A DNA stretch of 22,121 bases from an uncultured Collinsella sp. GTDB lineage: Bacteria > Actinomycetota > Coriobacteriia > Coriobacteriales > Coriobacteriaceae. Where the stretch lies: the NCBI GenBank assembly GCA_902494715.1, contig CABUUJ010000036.1, positions 1 through 22,121 on the forward strand. Direction: 5' to 3'. Below are positions 1-9,400 of this stretch, one piece after another. A program made the translations under genes and the position numbers. Every line of letters begins with the position of its first letter. Position 1 is the stretch's first letter. The notes beneath the pieces were generated by a model. That model worked only from the letters and a program-made list of their open reading frames with translations, was not told where the DNA came from and did no database searches.

Positions 1-12
1 GGGGGGGGGGGG
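1..12. other. Homopolymer run of 12 G at the left edge
   Basis: The first 12 bases are all G. Nothing similar occurs elsewhere in the window. A poly-G run exactly at a sequence end is typical of a contig boundary or of a sequencing artefact, so the true upstream context of the defence operon may be missing. Confidence 0.6.
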
Positions 13-14
13 TG

Positions 15-26
15 CTCGCTAGCGAG
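15..26. repeat. Perfect 12-bp palindrome CTCGCTAGCGAG
   Basis: CTCGCT is followed directly by AGCGAG. It lies about 75 bp before the first gene, so it could be an operator of the defence operon or the remains of a structure cut by the sequence edge. I could not place a convincing -35/-10 pair in the 97 bp before the first gene. Confidence 0.35.
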
Positions 27-100
27 TGTCTTCCTTCGATAGACAATCCTAGCGTTATCTTGCGACACGCATTTTCGCTTCTCGTAAAGCGGGGCGCGTG

Positions 101-3100
101 ATGGCAAAGCTAGCAGAGATAACGCCCGGTACGCGCGTTCGCGGTATCGCGGGGGATTCGCCCGTGACCATTAAGGCTGTCGAATGGCATGGCGATTCCA
201 TCTTAAACGTAACCTACAAGACGGACCAGGGCGCACTGGGTGACCAACTTCTCTTCGATACAGATGAGGATAAATACATCATCGAAAAGTCCAGCGCCTG
301 GGCGTTCGATGCCGACCCCGATGACCTGCGACTCGTGTCCGAGGCATATCGCATAGGTTTGGCTCATCTGTTCGATCCCTATCTGGCTATTCGTACGTCG
401 TCTATCGAGCCGCTGCCGCACCAGATTTCGGCCGTCTACAAGGAAATGCTGCCGCGCTTGCCGCTGCGTTATGTGCTGGCGGACGACCCCGGTGCAGGCA
501 AGACCATCATGACGGGCCTCCTAATAAAAGAAATGATTGCTCGCGGCGATCTTAGGCGTTGCCTTATCGTGGCTCCCGGTAATCTTGTGGAACAGTGGCA
601 AGACGAGCTATGGCAAAAGTTTGGGCTCAAATTCCGCTTGCTTACAAATGATGTTCTGGAGTCTTCTGCTACCGGGAATCCCTTCGATGAGGTCAATTTT
701 TGTATCGGCCGCCTAGATAAGCTGGCTCGCAACGACGAGATCCAAAAGAAGCTAAGGGCAACTTCGTGGGATCTCGTTGTATGCGACGAGGCCCACAAGA
801 TGAGCGCGACAAACTTTGGCGGCGAGTTCAAGCCGACCAAACGCTATAAGCTCGGTCAGCTCTTGGGTGACACAACCGAAAACTTGTTGCTTCTGACGGC
901 TACGCCTCACAACGGTAAGCCGGCTGACTTCCGCTACTTTATGGCGCTCGTGGACAAGGACCGGTTTGCGGGAGGCAACCGCGTTAAGAATCCTGCGGCG
1001 CGCTCCACTGCCGGCCAGGCTCAGAGCCTTCCGCCCGCACCTTCGCTTGACTGCGATGTTTCCGATGTGATGCGTCGCCTCGTGAAGGAAGAGCTGCTCA
1101 AGTTCGATGGGCGTCCGCTATTCCCCGAACGCTGCGCCTACACAGTCGAATACGACCTATCTCCTGCCGAGCAGGAGCTCTATGACTCGGTGACTCATTA
1201 CGTCACCGAGGAGTTTAACCGTGCGGAGCGCTTGGGTGGCAAGCATAAGAACAGCGTCGGCTTTGCTTTGACTATCTTGCAGCGTCGTCTTGCGTCGAGT
1301 CCCGAGGCCATCTACCAGTCGCTTCGGCGTCGTCGCATACGGCTTGAGTCCAAGCTCGCCGAGGCAAAAAGCGTTGCGGGCGGCAAGGTCGCCTATACAG
1401 ATAAATGGGGCATCGATGCCAGAGATTTTGACGAGGACGATTACGACTCCGAAGAGTACGAACAAATGGAAGATGACGTCGTAGACACAGCTTCTGCGGC
1501 GGCGACTGCGGCTGAACTCGATGCCGAGATCGCGATTTTACGCACGCTCGAGCGCAAGGCAAACGATGTTCGCATTAGTGGCGAGGACCGTAAGTGGGAG
1601 GAGCTTTCGCGACTGCTGCAAGACGATTCCAATATGTTTGGCATGGACGGTCGACGTGAGAAACTGATCATCTTTACCGAACACAAGGACACGCTGAACT
1701 ACCTCGCAGGGAAGATTGGCTCCCTCCTGGGTGACCGTACTGCCGTGCTCACCATTAAGGGCGGTATGACGCGCGACGAGCGCCATCGTGCCGAGGAAAT
1801 GTTTAAGCAGGATGCGAACTCGCGCATCCTTGTTGCTACGGATGCCGCCGGCGAGGGCATTAACCTGCAGCGTGCGCACCTTATGATTAACTATGACCTG
1901 CCGTGGAATCCCAATCGACTCGAGCAGCGCTTCGGTCGTATTCACCGCATCGGTCAGACCGAAGTATGTCATCTGTGGAACCTTGTCTCCACGCAGACGC
2001 GCGAGGGAGAAGTATTCCAACGCCTGTTCAGCAAGCTCGAGGTGGAACGTGCCGCGCTGGGCGGCAAGGTTTTCGACATCTTGGGCAGGGTTACCTTTGA
2101 AGGCAAGACGCTCCGTGACTTGCTCCTCGATGCGATTCGCTATGGCGATGACCCCGAGGTACGGGCGCGGCTCAACCAGGTAGTCGATGCATCGCTCGAT
2201 ACGAGCTCCATTAAACGGCTCCTCAAGGAATATGCGCTTACCGATGACGTCATGGACGCTCGCGGCGTAAGCGCTATTCGCGAGGACATGGAACGCATGG
2301 AGGCGCGCAAGCTCGAGCCGCACTTTATCAAGGCATTTTTCATGGCGGCAATGAAGCGCTTGGGAGGACGCGTGGCATCTCGCGAGACTGGCAGGTTCGA
2401 GGTGCTCGAGGTGCCGTTCTCGGTTCGCTCGATGAGCATGGACGGCGAATGCGGCCACGTGCTTGCCTCCTATGAGCGTATTTGCTTTGACAAAGAATCT
2501 AAAGAGGGTCCTGGACTCGTTCCCGCGGAGTTGGTATGCCCCGGTGAACCGCTTTTGGATGCAACGGTGAAGGTGCTGATTGGCCAAATGGGTTCGGCGC
2601 TTAAGCGGGGCTGTGTGCTCGTGGACGATAGAGATTTTGGAGACAAGCCGAGACTCTTGCTCTATATCGAGAACTCCGTCCAGGACGACACGACGCTGGC
2701 CGACGGCACCAAGCGTACGGTATCCAAAGAGTTTAGGTTCGTTGAGGTTGACGCTGCGGGCGAAGCCCGTGATGCGGGCTATGCGCCCTATTTGGACTAT
2801 CGCGGTCCTCGTCCGTCCGAGGCATCTGCCGCGCACACTATCGCTTCTGAGCAGGAGTGGCTTACCGGCGACATTGACGCGCTTGCCATGGATTTCGCCA
2901 TTCGCGAGATCCTCCCTGCGAGCCTCAAAGAGGTGCGCAATCGTCGTATTCCGCAGATCGAGAAGATCGAGCGAGCCGTTGACGCGCGTCTTACCGACGA
3001 GGCCAATTATTGGGATGGTCGCGCGTGGGAGCTGGAGGAGAAAGAAAAGCAAGGCAAGAAGACACGCCTGAGCTCTCTGAATGCTCGTCGTCGCGCCGAT

Positions 3101-3667
3101 GATCTGCGCGACCGCAGACAAATGCGCTTGGCGGAGCTGCAGCGCGAAAAGACCATCACTCCCGCGACTCCGAGGGTGCTGGGCGGCGCGCTTGTGATTC
3201 CAGTTGGCATGCTACCCCACGACTCGCATGCTACCGCCGAATCCAGTGCGGCAGGCAGGCGCGAGGTAGAGCTTGCCGGCATGCGTGCCGTCATGGCTAT
3301 CGAGCGGGAGCTGGGATTTACGCCGCGGGATCGAAGCGCGGATAACTGCGGCTACGACATCGAATCCGTGGTGCCCGATGAGCTTCATGCCAAGGGGCCG
3401 GCGCTGCGAATGATCGAGGTCAAGGGTCGCACCGCGGGCGCCACTACGGTCACCGTCTCGCACAACGAAGTGATGTGTGCGCTCAACAGGCCAGATGCCT
3501 TTGTGCTCGCACTGGTCGAGGTCGATGGAAACACGACCCGAACTTCTTACATCGCACATCCATTTACAAGTCCGCCGGATTATGCCGCGGCAAGCACGAA
3601 CTACGACATCGAACGCCTCAAGGAAGCGGGCGACGTGATACTAGAGAGGGAGCAGGAATGGCAGTAA
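101..3667 (+). CDS. SNF2-type helicase with DUF3883 tail (DrmD-like), anti-phage system
   Basis: This 1188-residue protein is a superfamily 2 (SNF2/HepA-type) DNA translocase. Visible motifs are Walker A DDPGAGKT (residues 128-135), DEAH (229-232), TATPHN (from 266) and the motif V-VI block ending FGRIHRIGQ (611-619). An acidic insert (about 440-465) separates the two helicase lobes. The C-terminus resembles DUF3883, with D1086 and E1106-V-K1108 arranged as in PD-(D/E)xK nuclease folds. The N-terminus (LAEITPGTRVRGI) resembles helicases paired with DUF1156 methylases, as does DrmD of class 1 DISARM. The ATG at 101 was preferred; a GTG at 98 in the same frame is possible, and the ribosome binding site is weak (AAGCGGGG). 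The gene overlaps the methyltransferase start by 10 bases, which indicates translational coupling. Its role in recognising or processing foreign DNA is inferred from the family and its neighbours. Confidence 0.9.
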   Translation: MAKLAEITPGTRVRGIAGDSPVTIKAVEWHGDSILNVTYKTDQGALGDQLLFDTDEDKYIIEKSSAWAFDADPDDLRLVSEAYRIGLAHLFDPYLAIRTSSIEPLPHQISAVYKEMLPRLPLRYVLADDPGAGKTIMTGLLIKEMIARGDLRRCLIVAPGNLVEQWQDELWQKFGLKFRLLTNDVLESSATGNPFDEVNFCIGRLDKLARNDEIQKKLRATSWDLVVCDEAHKMSATNFGGEFKPTKRYKLGQLLGDTTENLLLLTATPHNGKPADFRYFMALVDKDRFAGGNRVKNPAARSTAGQAQSLPPAPSLDCDVSDVMRRLVKEELLKFDGRPLFPERCAYTVEYDLSPAEQELYDSVTHYVTEEFNRAERLGGKHKNSVGFALTILQRRLASSPEAIYQSLRRRRIRLESKLAEAKSVAGGKVAYTDKWGIDARDFDEDDYDSEEYEQMEDDVVDTASAAATAAELDAEIAILRTLERKANDVRISGEDRKWEELSRLLQDDSNMFGMDGRREKLIIFTEHKDTLNYLAGKIGSLLGDRTAVLTIKGGMTRDERHRAEEMFKQDANSRILVATDAAGEGINLQRAHLMINYDLPWNPNRLEQRFGRIHRIGQTEVCHLWNLVSTQTREGEVFQRLFSKLEVERAALGGKVFDILGRVTFEGKTLRDLLLDAIRYGDDPEVRARLNQVVDASLDTSSIKRLLKEYALTDDVMDARGVSAIREDMERMEARKLEPHFIKAFFMAAMKRLGGRVASRETGRFEVLEVPFSVRSMSMDGECGHVLASYERICFDKESKEGPGLVPAELVCPGEPLLDATVKVLIGQMGSALKRGCVLVDDRDFGDKPRLLLYIENSVQDDTTLADGTKRTVSKEFRFVEVDAAGEARDAGYAPYLDYRGPRPSEASAAHTIASEQEWLTGDIDALAMDFAIREILPASLKEVRNRRIPQIEKIERAVDARLTDEANYWDGRAWELEEKEKQGKKTRLSSLNARRRADDLRDRRQMRLAELQREKTITPATPRVLGGALVIPVGMLPHDSHATAESSAAGRREVELAGMRAVMAIERELGFTPRDRSADNCGYDIESVVPDELHAKGPALRMIEVKGRTAGATTVTVSHNEVMCALNRPDAFVLALVEVDGNTTRTSYIAHPFTSPPDYAAASTNYDIERLKEAGDVILEREQEWQ

Positions 3668-6429
3668 AGAAGAAGCTCATCGAGGTGGCTCTGCCGCTCG
3701 ACGATATCAATGCGGCGTCTGCACGTGAGAAGTCCATCCGCCATGGGCATCCTTCGACGCTGCATCTCTGGTGGGCCCGTCGCCCGCTGGCCGCGGCGCG
3801 CGCCGTTATCTGGTCGTCGCTGGTGGACGACCCGTCGGCGCATCCCGAGAAGTTCCCCACCGTGGAGGAGCAGGCTGCCGAGCGCGAGCGCCTGTTCGGC
3901 ATCCTGCGCGAGCTCGTGGTGTGGGAGAACTCCAATAACGATCGTGTGCTTAATGCCGCCAAGGCTGAGATTAAAAAGTCGATGGGCGACGACTTGCCGC
4001 CCCTGCTGGATCCTTTTGCAGGCGGAGGCGCCATTCCGCTGGAAGCTCAACGTCTGGGTCTTAAGGCATATGCGCAGGACCTTAATCCGGTGGCCGTTAC
4101 CATCAATAAGGCAATGATTGAGATTCCGCCGTTGTTCGCTGAGAAGACGGCCGTGAACCCGGAATCGCGCTCGCGCGCGAACATCGATTCGTGGACAGGA
4201 AACAACGGCCTGGCAGCCGACGTCAAATACTACGGCTCCTGGATGAAGGAAGAGGCCGCCCGCCGCATCGGATACCTGTATCCCAAAGTCAAGGTGTCGG
4301 CCGAACAGGGCGGCGGCAAGGCGACCGTCATCGCATGGCTGTGGACCCGCACCGTCAAGTGCCCCAACCCCGCCTGCGGGCACGAGGCAATCCTCGTGCG
4401 CTCGTTCGATCTCTCCAAGAAGAAGGGCAAGGAGTGGCACGTCGAGCCCGTCTGCGAGGACGGCGAGGTGCGCTTCGAGGTCGCGCCTGGCAAGGCGACG
4501 CAGGACGGCACGGTGAACCGCCGCGGCGCGACCTGCGTGCACTGCGGGACACCTATAGATTTCAAATACGTCAGGGCGGAAGGCCGCGCGCACCGCATGG
4601 GCGAAAAACTTATGGCGATTGTTGCCGAAGGTAAGCGTGGGAGGGTTTATTGCGCGCCAAACGATGAACAGGCATCCGTAGCGGACATCCCAAAGCCAGA
4701 CGAATATCCCGATGCGGATATCGCATCTAACCCCAGGGACTTCAAGACTCCCAACTATGGTCTCGCAACTTTTTCTCAGCTCTTTACCAATCGACAGCTG
4801 ACGGCGCTGACGACGTTCTCGGAGCTCGTCGGCGAGGCGCAGAAAAAGGCCGAGGCAGACGCCACTGCTGCCGGGCTGCCCGATGACGGCGTGGGCCTGG
4901 CGGACGGCGGCACCGGCGCCCGCGCCTACGGCGAGGCTATCGGCGTGTACTTGGCAAATCTTGTCGATCAGCTTGCAAACCACAATTCGTCAATCTGCAG
5001 CTGGCACGCCGGGAACACGCAACTCAGGAATGTTTTCTCGCGTCAAGCCATTCCAATGACATGGGACTATGCAGAAAGTAATCCGTTCTGCAACTCATCT
5101 GGCTGCTTCGACAACCTGTTTATCCGGATGACAGAGGCCTTTCAGGGGCTTCCGAGCATCGTTAGCAAGCCAGGTATCGTTCGGCAATTTGACGCTCAGA
5201 GCGATAACGGCATGCGAAACATTGTTGTCTCAACCGATCCCCCGTACTACGACAACATCGGTTATGCAGACCTATCGGATTTCTTTTATGTCTGGCTGCG
5301 CCAATCGTTGCGACGCACTTACCCCAGACTTTTTAGCACCATGCTCGTGCCCAAGCACGAGGAGCTTGTGGCCACGCCTTATCGGGAAAGCCGCGGCAAG
5401 GACGGCGCGCGTGACTTCTTTGAAGAGGGCATGTTCAGTACATTCAAACAGATTTGTAAATATGCTTGTGATGACGTCCCTGTAACTATCTACTATGCCT
5501 TCAAACAAAGCGAGACCGAATCGACTAATGATGTCGAATCCACTGCGTCGACGGGCTGGGAGACAATGCTCTCTGCTATCATCCGCGCGGGGTTCTCTAT
5601 CACTGGAACCTGGCCCATGCGAACCGAAATGGGCTCTCGTATGATTGCTTCGGGCACCAATGCTCTCGCGTCCTCCATCGTCCTCGTCTGCCGCAAACGC
5701 CCCGAAGATGCCCCCATGGGTACGCGTCGCGACTTCGTGATGTCGCTCAAGCGCGAGCTGGGGTCTGCGCTCGATAAACTTCGTTCTTCGAATATCGCAC
5801 CTGTTGACCTTGCGCAGTCGGCTATCGGACCGGGCATCGGAATGTACTCGCGCTTCTCGCAGGTGCTGGAGGCAGACGGCAGCCCCATGACGGTGCGCGC
5901 CGCGCTGCAACTTATCAACCAAGAGGTGGATGCGTACTTTAGCGACCAGGATGGCGAGCTCGATCGCGAGAGTCGTTTCTGCGTCGATCTCTACACGCAG
6001 AAAGCCTTTGACACCATTAAGTTTGGAGAAGCTGACGTGCTTGCTCGCGCTAAGAACGTTTCCATCGAAGGGCTGGCAGCCCAAGGGCTCCTTGCTTCCG
6101 TTAAGGGAAATGTGCACTTGCTCGATCGTAGCGAGGTGTCGGAGCGCGTTGACTTTAAGGCGCCTACTTGGCTTACGACCCAGCAGCTTACGCATGCGCT
6201 CGAGGAGGGCGGTGTTACGGCTTGCGCCAAGATCGTTAGCCAGACACTTGGTGGCCGTGCGGATGGTGCCAAGGCGCTGGCGTATCGCCTCTTTACCATT
6301 GCGGACAAGCGCAACTGGCAGCAGGAGGCCTTCGCCTACAACTCGCTTGTTACGGCATGGCCCGAGATTCAGTCGAAGGCGGCGCAGCTTGCTGTCGAGC
6401 GTCCCATGCAAGACTCACTATTCGATTAG
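3658..6429 (+). CDS. DUF1156 adenine-specific DNA methyltransferase (DrmMI-like)
   Basis: This 923-residue protein is a predicted N6-adenine DNA methyltransferase that would mark host DNA for the defence operon. The N-terminus has the DUF1156 signature (KKKLIEVALPLDDI, then SIRHGHPSTLHLWWARRP). The AdoMet-binding motif I is D118-PFAGGG, and the catalytic motif IV is D527-PPY, followed by YDNIGYADLSDFFYVWLR. Between them, C235/C240 and C293/C296 look like a zinc-ribbon insert. The start at 3658 is chosen because DUF1156 begins at once and GAGAGGGAG lies just upstream. The same frame is open back to 3475, but that part overlaps the helicase gene and carries no domain. Base composition alternates within the gene: very C/G-rich around 4300-4560 and 4800-4930, and more A/T-rich around 4560-4790 and 4960-5340. 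Recombination between alleles could explain this. Confidence 0.92.
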   Translation: MAVKKKLIEVALPLDDINAASAREKSIRHGHPSTLHLWWARRPLAAARAVIWSSLVDDPSAHPEKFPTVEEQAAERERLFGILRELVVWENSNNDRVLNAAKAEIKKSMGDDLPPLLDPFAGGGAIPLEAQRLGLKAYAQDLNPVAVTINKAMIEIPPLFAEKTAVNPESRSRANIDSWTGNNGLAADVKYYGSWMKEEAARRIGYLYPKVKVSAEQGGGKATVIAWLWTRTVKCPNPACGHEAILVRSFDLSKKKGKEWHVEPVCEDGEVRFEVAPGKATQDGTVNRRGATCVHCGTPIDFKYVRAEGRAHRMGEKLMAIVAEGKRGRVYCAPNDEQASVADIPKPDEYPDADIASNPRDFKTPNYGLATFSQLFTNRQLTALTTFSELVGEAQKKAEADATAAGLPDDGVGLADGGTGARAYGEAIGVYLANLVDQLANHNSSICSWHAGNTQLRNVFSRQAIPMTWDYAESNPFCNSSGCFDNLFIRMTEAFQGLPSIVSKPGIVRQFDAQSDNGMRNIVVSTDPPYYDNIGYADLSDFFYVWLRQSLRRTYPRLFSTMLVPKHEELVATPYRESRGKDGARDFFEEGMFSTFKQICKYACDDVPVTIYYAFKQSETESTNDVESTASTGWETMLSAIIRAGFSITGTWPMRTEMGSRMIASGTNALASSIVLVCRKRPEDAPMGTRRDFVMSLKRELGSALDKLRSSNIAPVDLAQSAIGPGIGMYSRFSQVLEADGSPMTVRAALQLINQEVDAYFSDQDGELDRESRFCVDLYTQKAFDTIKFGEADVLARAKNVSIEGLAAQGLLASVKGNVHLLDRSEVSERVDFKAPTWLTTQQLTHALEEGGVTACAKIVSQTLGGRADGAKALAYRLFTIADKRNWQQEAFAYNSLVTAWPEIQSKAAQLAVERPMQDSLFD

Positions 6430-6447
6430 GCCCTAAGGAGATAAACC

Positions 6448-9400
6448 ATGGAGAACAACGCTAATAACTGCGATCTTCTCAATAAGGGCTTTGACCTTTT
6501 GCTCGAGGCTCTTGATCCTTATGTGATGCGCGAGCTTACCCAGGCATACGGCAATGATTTTTGGCAGGTCGGTGTGCTCAACAAGCTCTACGACGACCAA
6601 AAGCGCAACCTGCCTGTATCGGGTGACTATGCCACTCTTGCCGACTCGCTCGATATTGCCCTGTGCTTGCTGCTCATTGACATCAACTGGCGCGATGTGT
6701 TTCGCCTTAGGTTGCCTCAGGATTGCAAAAACTACGTCATGGAGCTCAAAGGCGTTCGCAACAAGGTCGCGCATCGCGGTATGGGAGGTATCTCGGACAG
6801 CGACGCATGGCGTGCGCTCGATACCATGAGCCGCTTGGCTGAGCAGATCGATCAGGATACCACGGCGCAGCTCAACGCAATGCTTCGCGAGGTTCGCTAT
6901 GGCAGCGCCGACGGCTCGACGGCAGTGACAACAAATGTTGATGCTGGTGTGGAGACCCCGGCACCTCGTAGGAAATCACTCGAGCAAACCAAGGCAGTGC
7001 GTGGCCTGCCTAGTTGGCGTGACGTCATGGAACCCCATATGGATGTTGCTGAGGGGCGCTATAGGAATGCCGAGTTTGCTGCCGACCTTGCCCAGGTGGC
7101 GCGCGGTAAGGGCGAGTTGGAGTACCGCGACCCGGTCGAATTTTTCAATCGAACGTATGTGACCGAAGGCATGAAGGGGCTGCTCGTGCAGTCGTTGCGC
7201 CGCGTGGCTGGTCTCGACGGCGAGCCCGTCATTCAGCTTAAGACCGCGTTTGGTGGCGGCAAAACGCACAGCATGCTCGCGCTTTACCATATGATGCGTA
7301 GCCGTTCGCGTTTGGGGCAAATCGCTAATATCGCTTCCGTGCTCGAGGAGGCGGGCGTTGCCGAAGTCCCTGAGGTGCATGTTGCTGTGCTCGTGGGCAC
7401 CTCTATCAATCCGGCAAAAGCCATGCGCCCGGCTACCATGCCTGGCATCATGGTCAACACGCTTTGGGGCCATATGGCATACCAGCTTGCAGAATCTGCT
7501 GGCAGGCCCGAGCTCTATGACTATGTGAAAGATGCTGATAAGAAGGGCGTCTCGCCGGGATCCGCTGCTCTGACTGAATTATTCGACGATTGCGGCTGCT
7601 GCCTTGTTCTTATGGACGAGCTCGTTGCCTATGCCAAGAAGATTTATGGCGTCGATGGGCTTAACGCCGGCAGCTTCGACAACTTCATCACCTTTATTCA
7701 GGAGCTCACTGAAGCAGCACGCGCTTCGAAGCGCAGCCTGGTCGTAGCCTCTATTCCCGAATCTGACAACGAGATCGGTGGCGAGGCGGGCCAGCGAGCT
7801 TTGGAGCAGATTGAGCATACCTTTGGGCGCATGGAGGCTATTTGGAAGCCCGTGGCGGCAAACGAAGGATTCGAGGTTGTGCGCCGCAGGCTTTTCCTTG
7901 ACTGCAAGGATGATGCCGCTCGCGATGAAGTGTGCGCGTCATTTAGCAAGATGTACAACGAAAACACTTCGGACTTCCCGGTGGAGTCGCGCGAGCTCGA
8001 ATATCGCGATCGCATGGTTTCTTGCTATCCGATTCACCCTGAAGTGTTCGACCGTCTCTACGAGGACTGGGCAACGCTCGAAAAGTTTCAACGTACCCGT
8101 GGCGTGTTGCGCTTAATGGCATCGGTTATCCACGAGCTGTGGATGAACCAGGATCCTTCGCCGATGATTATGCCGGGATCGTTCCCCCTTGATGTGCCCG
8201 GCGTGCGCGATGAGCTCACGCGCTATCTTGATGACAACTGGAATGCAGTTGTTGATTCCGAGATCGACGGCAAGCAGTCCGTTCCGTATCGCAATGACGG
8301 CAACAATACTCGTTACGGCAATCTTTTGGCTTCGCGTCGCGTCGCACGTACCATCATGCTCGGCAGTGCTCCCGACGTGGGCGGACAGTCTGTCCGCGGT
8401 ATCGAGCGCGCGCATATTCGCTTGGGCACGGTTCAGCCTGGCGAGAACATTTCCGTATTCAACGATGCTCTGGGCACGCTGCAGACATCTTCGTCTTTCC
8501 TGTATAGCGACGTCAACGGAAACCGTTTTTGGTACGATACGCGCCCCACGTTGCGCAAAGTTGCCGATGACCGCGCTCAGCAGGTTAAGGACTCCGAAGC
8601 GCTCTATGAAGTTGAGAGTCGCCTAAAGAGGCTGCGCAAGGTTGATCCCTTCTCAGGCATTCATGTATGTCCCGCAAGCTCGCTTGACGTTCCGGACGAT
8701 CAGACGCTGCGCCTGGTGGTGCTGACGCCTTCTGCAAATCACCGTGGAAAAACGGCCGATTCCGCGGCACTCACCTTGGCATCGGAGATACTCTCAAATC
8801 GCGGTACGTCTCCGCGTACGTACAAGAATATGGTTGTGTTTGCCGCTGCGGACGCATCTTACTATGCACAGCTCCTAAGTGAGGCGAAACAATACCTTGC
8901 TTGGGATTCCATCAAGAAAGATCGCGAGTCGCTGAACCTTGATGTGGCACAGACGCGCGAGACTGACCAGAGTGTGAGACGTGCCGACGAATCGCTCGAG
9001 ATAAAGATCCAGGAGGCCTATAGCTGGCTAATTTATCCGCGTGTTGACCTTTTCAGCGACTCGATGGATATCGTTTGGGAAGCAGAACACGTTGAGGGCG
9101 GCGGCGAAAATATCGTTGCCAAGATGGCGCGCAAGCTTGTTTCCGATGAGGCGGCCATCAAGACCTGGGCACCCGCCCTGCTTAAGATGGAGCTCGATCG
9201 AGTGCTCTGGAAGGAAGCGGACCACATCCAGATTAAGCGTCTGTGGGAGTTCCTGTGCTCTTATTGCTATCTTCCCAGGCTGTCGTGCTATGGCGTGCTC
9301 GAGGACGCGATTCAAAGGGGCCTGGGCTCAAAGGAATACTTTGGCCTTGCTGCTGGCTTCTCGGACGATCGCTATATGGAGCTGACGTTTGGTGAGCAGA

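Noticed and set aside
1538..3121. Minus-strand open frame of 527 codons opposite the helicase
   Set aside because: It is a shadow of a high-GC gene; its translation shows no domain, and the opposite strand encodes a clear helicase.
3475..3657. Upstream extension of the methyltransferase frame by 61 codons
   Set aside because: It lies wholly inside the helicase gene, has no recognisable domain, and a good ribosome binding site and the DUF1156 signature begin at 3658.
3601..4983. Minus-strand open frame of 460 codons opposite the methyltransferase
   Set aside because: Composition shadow with no recognisable domain, opposite a well-supported DUF1156 protein.
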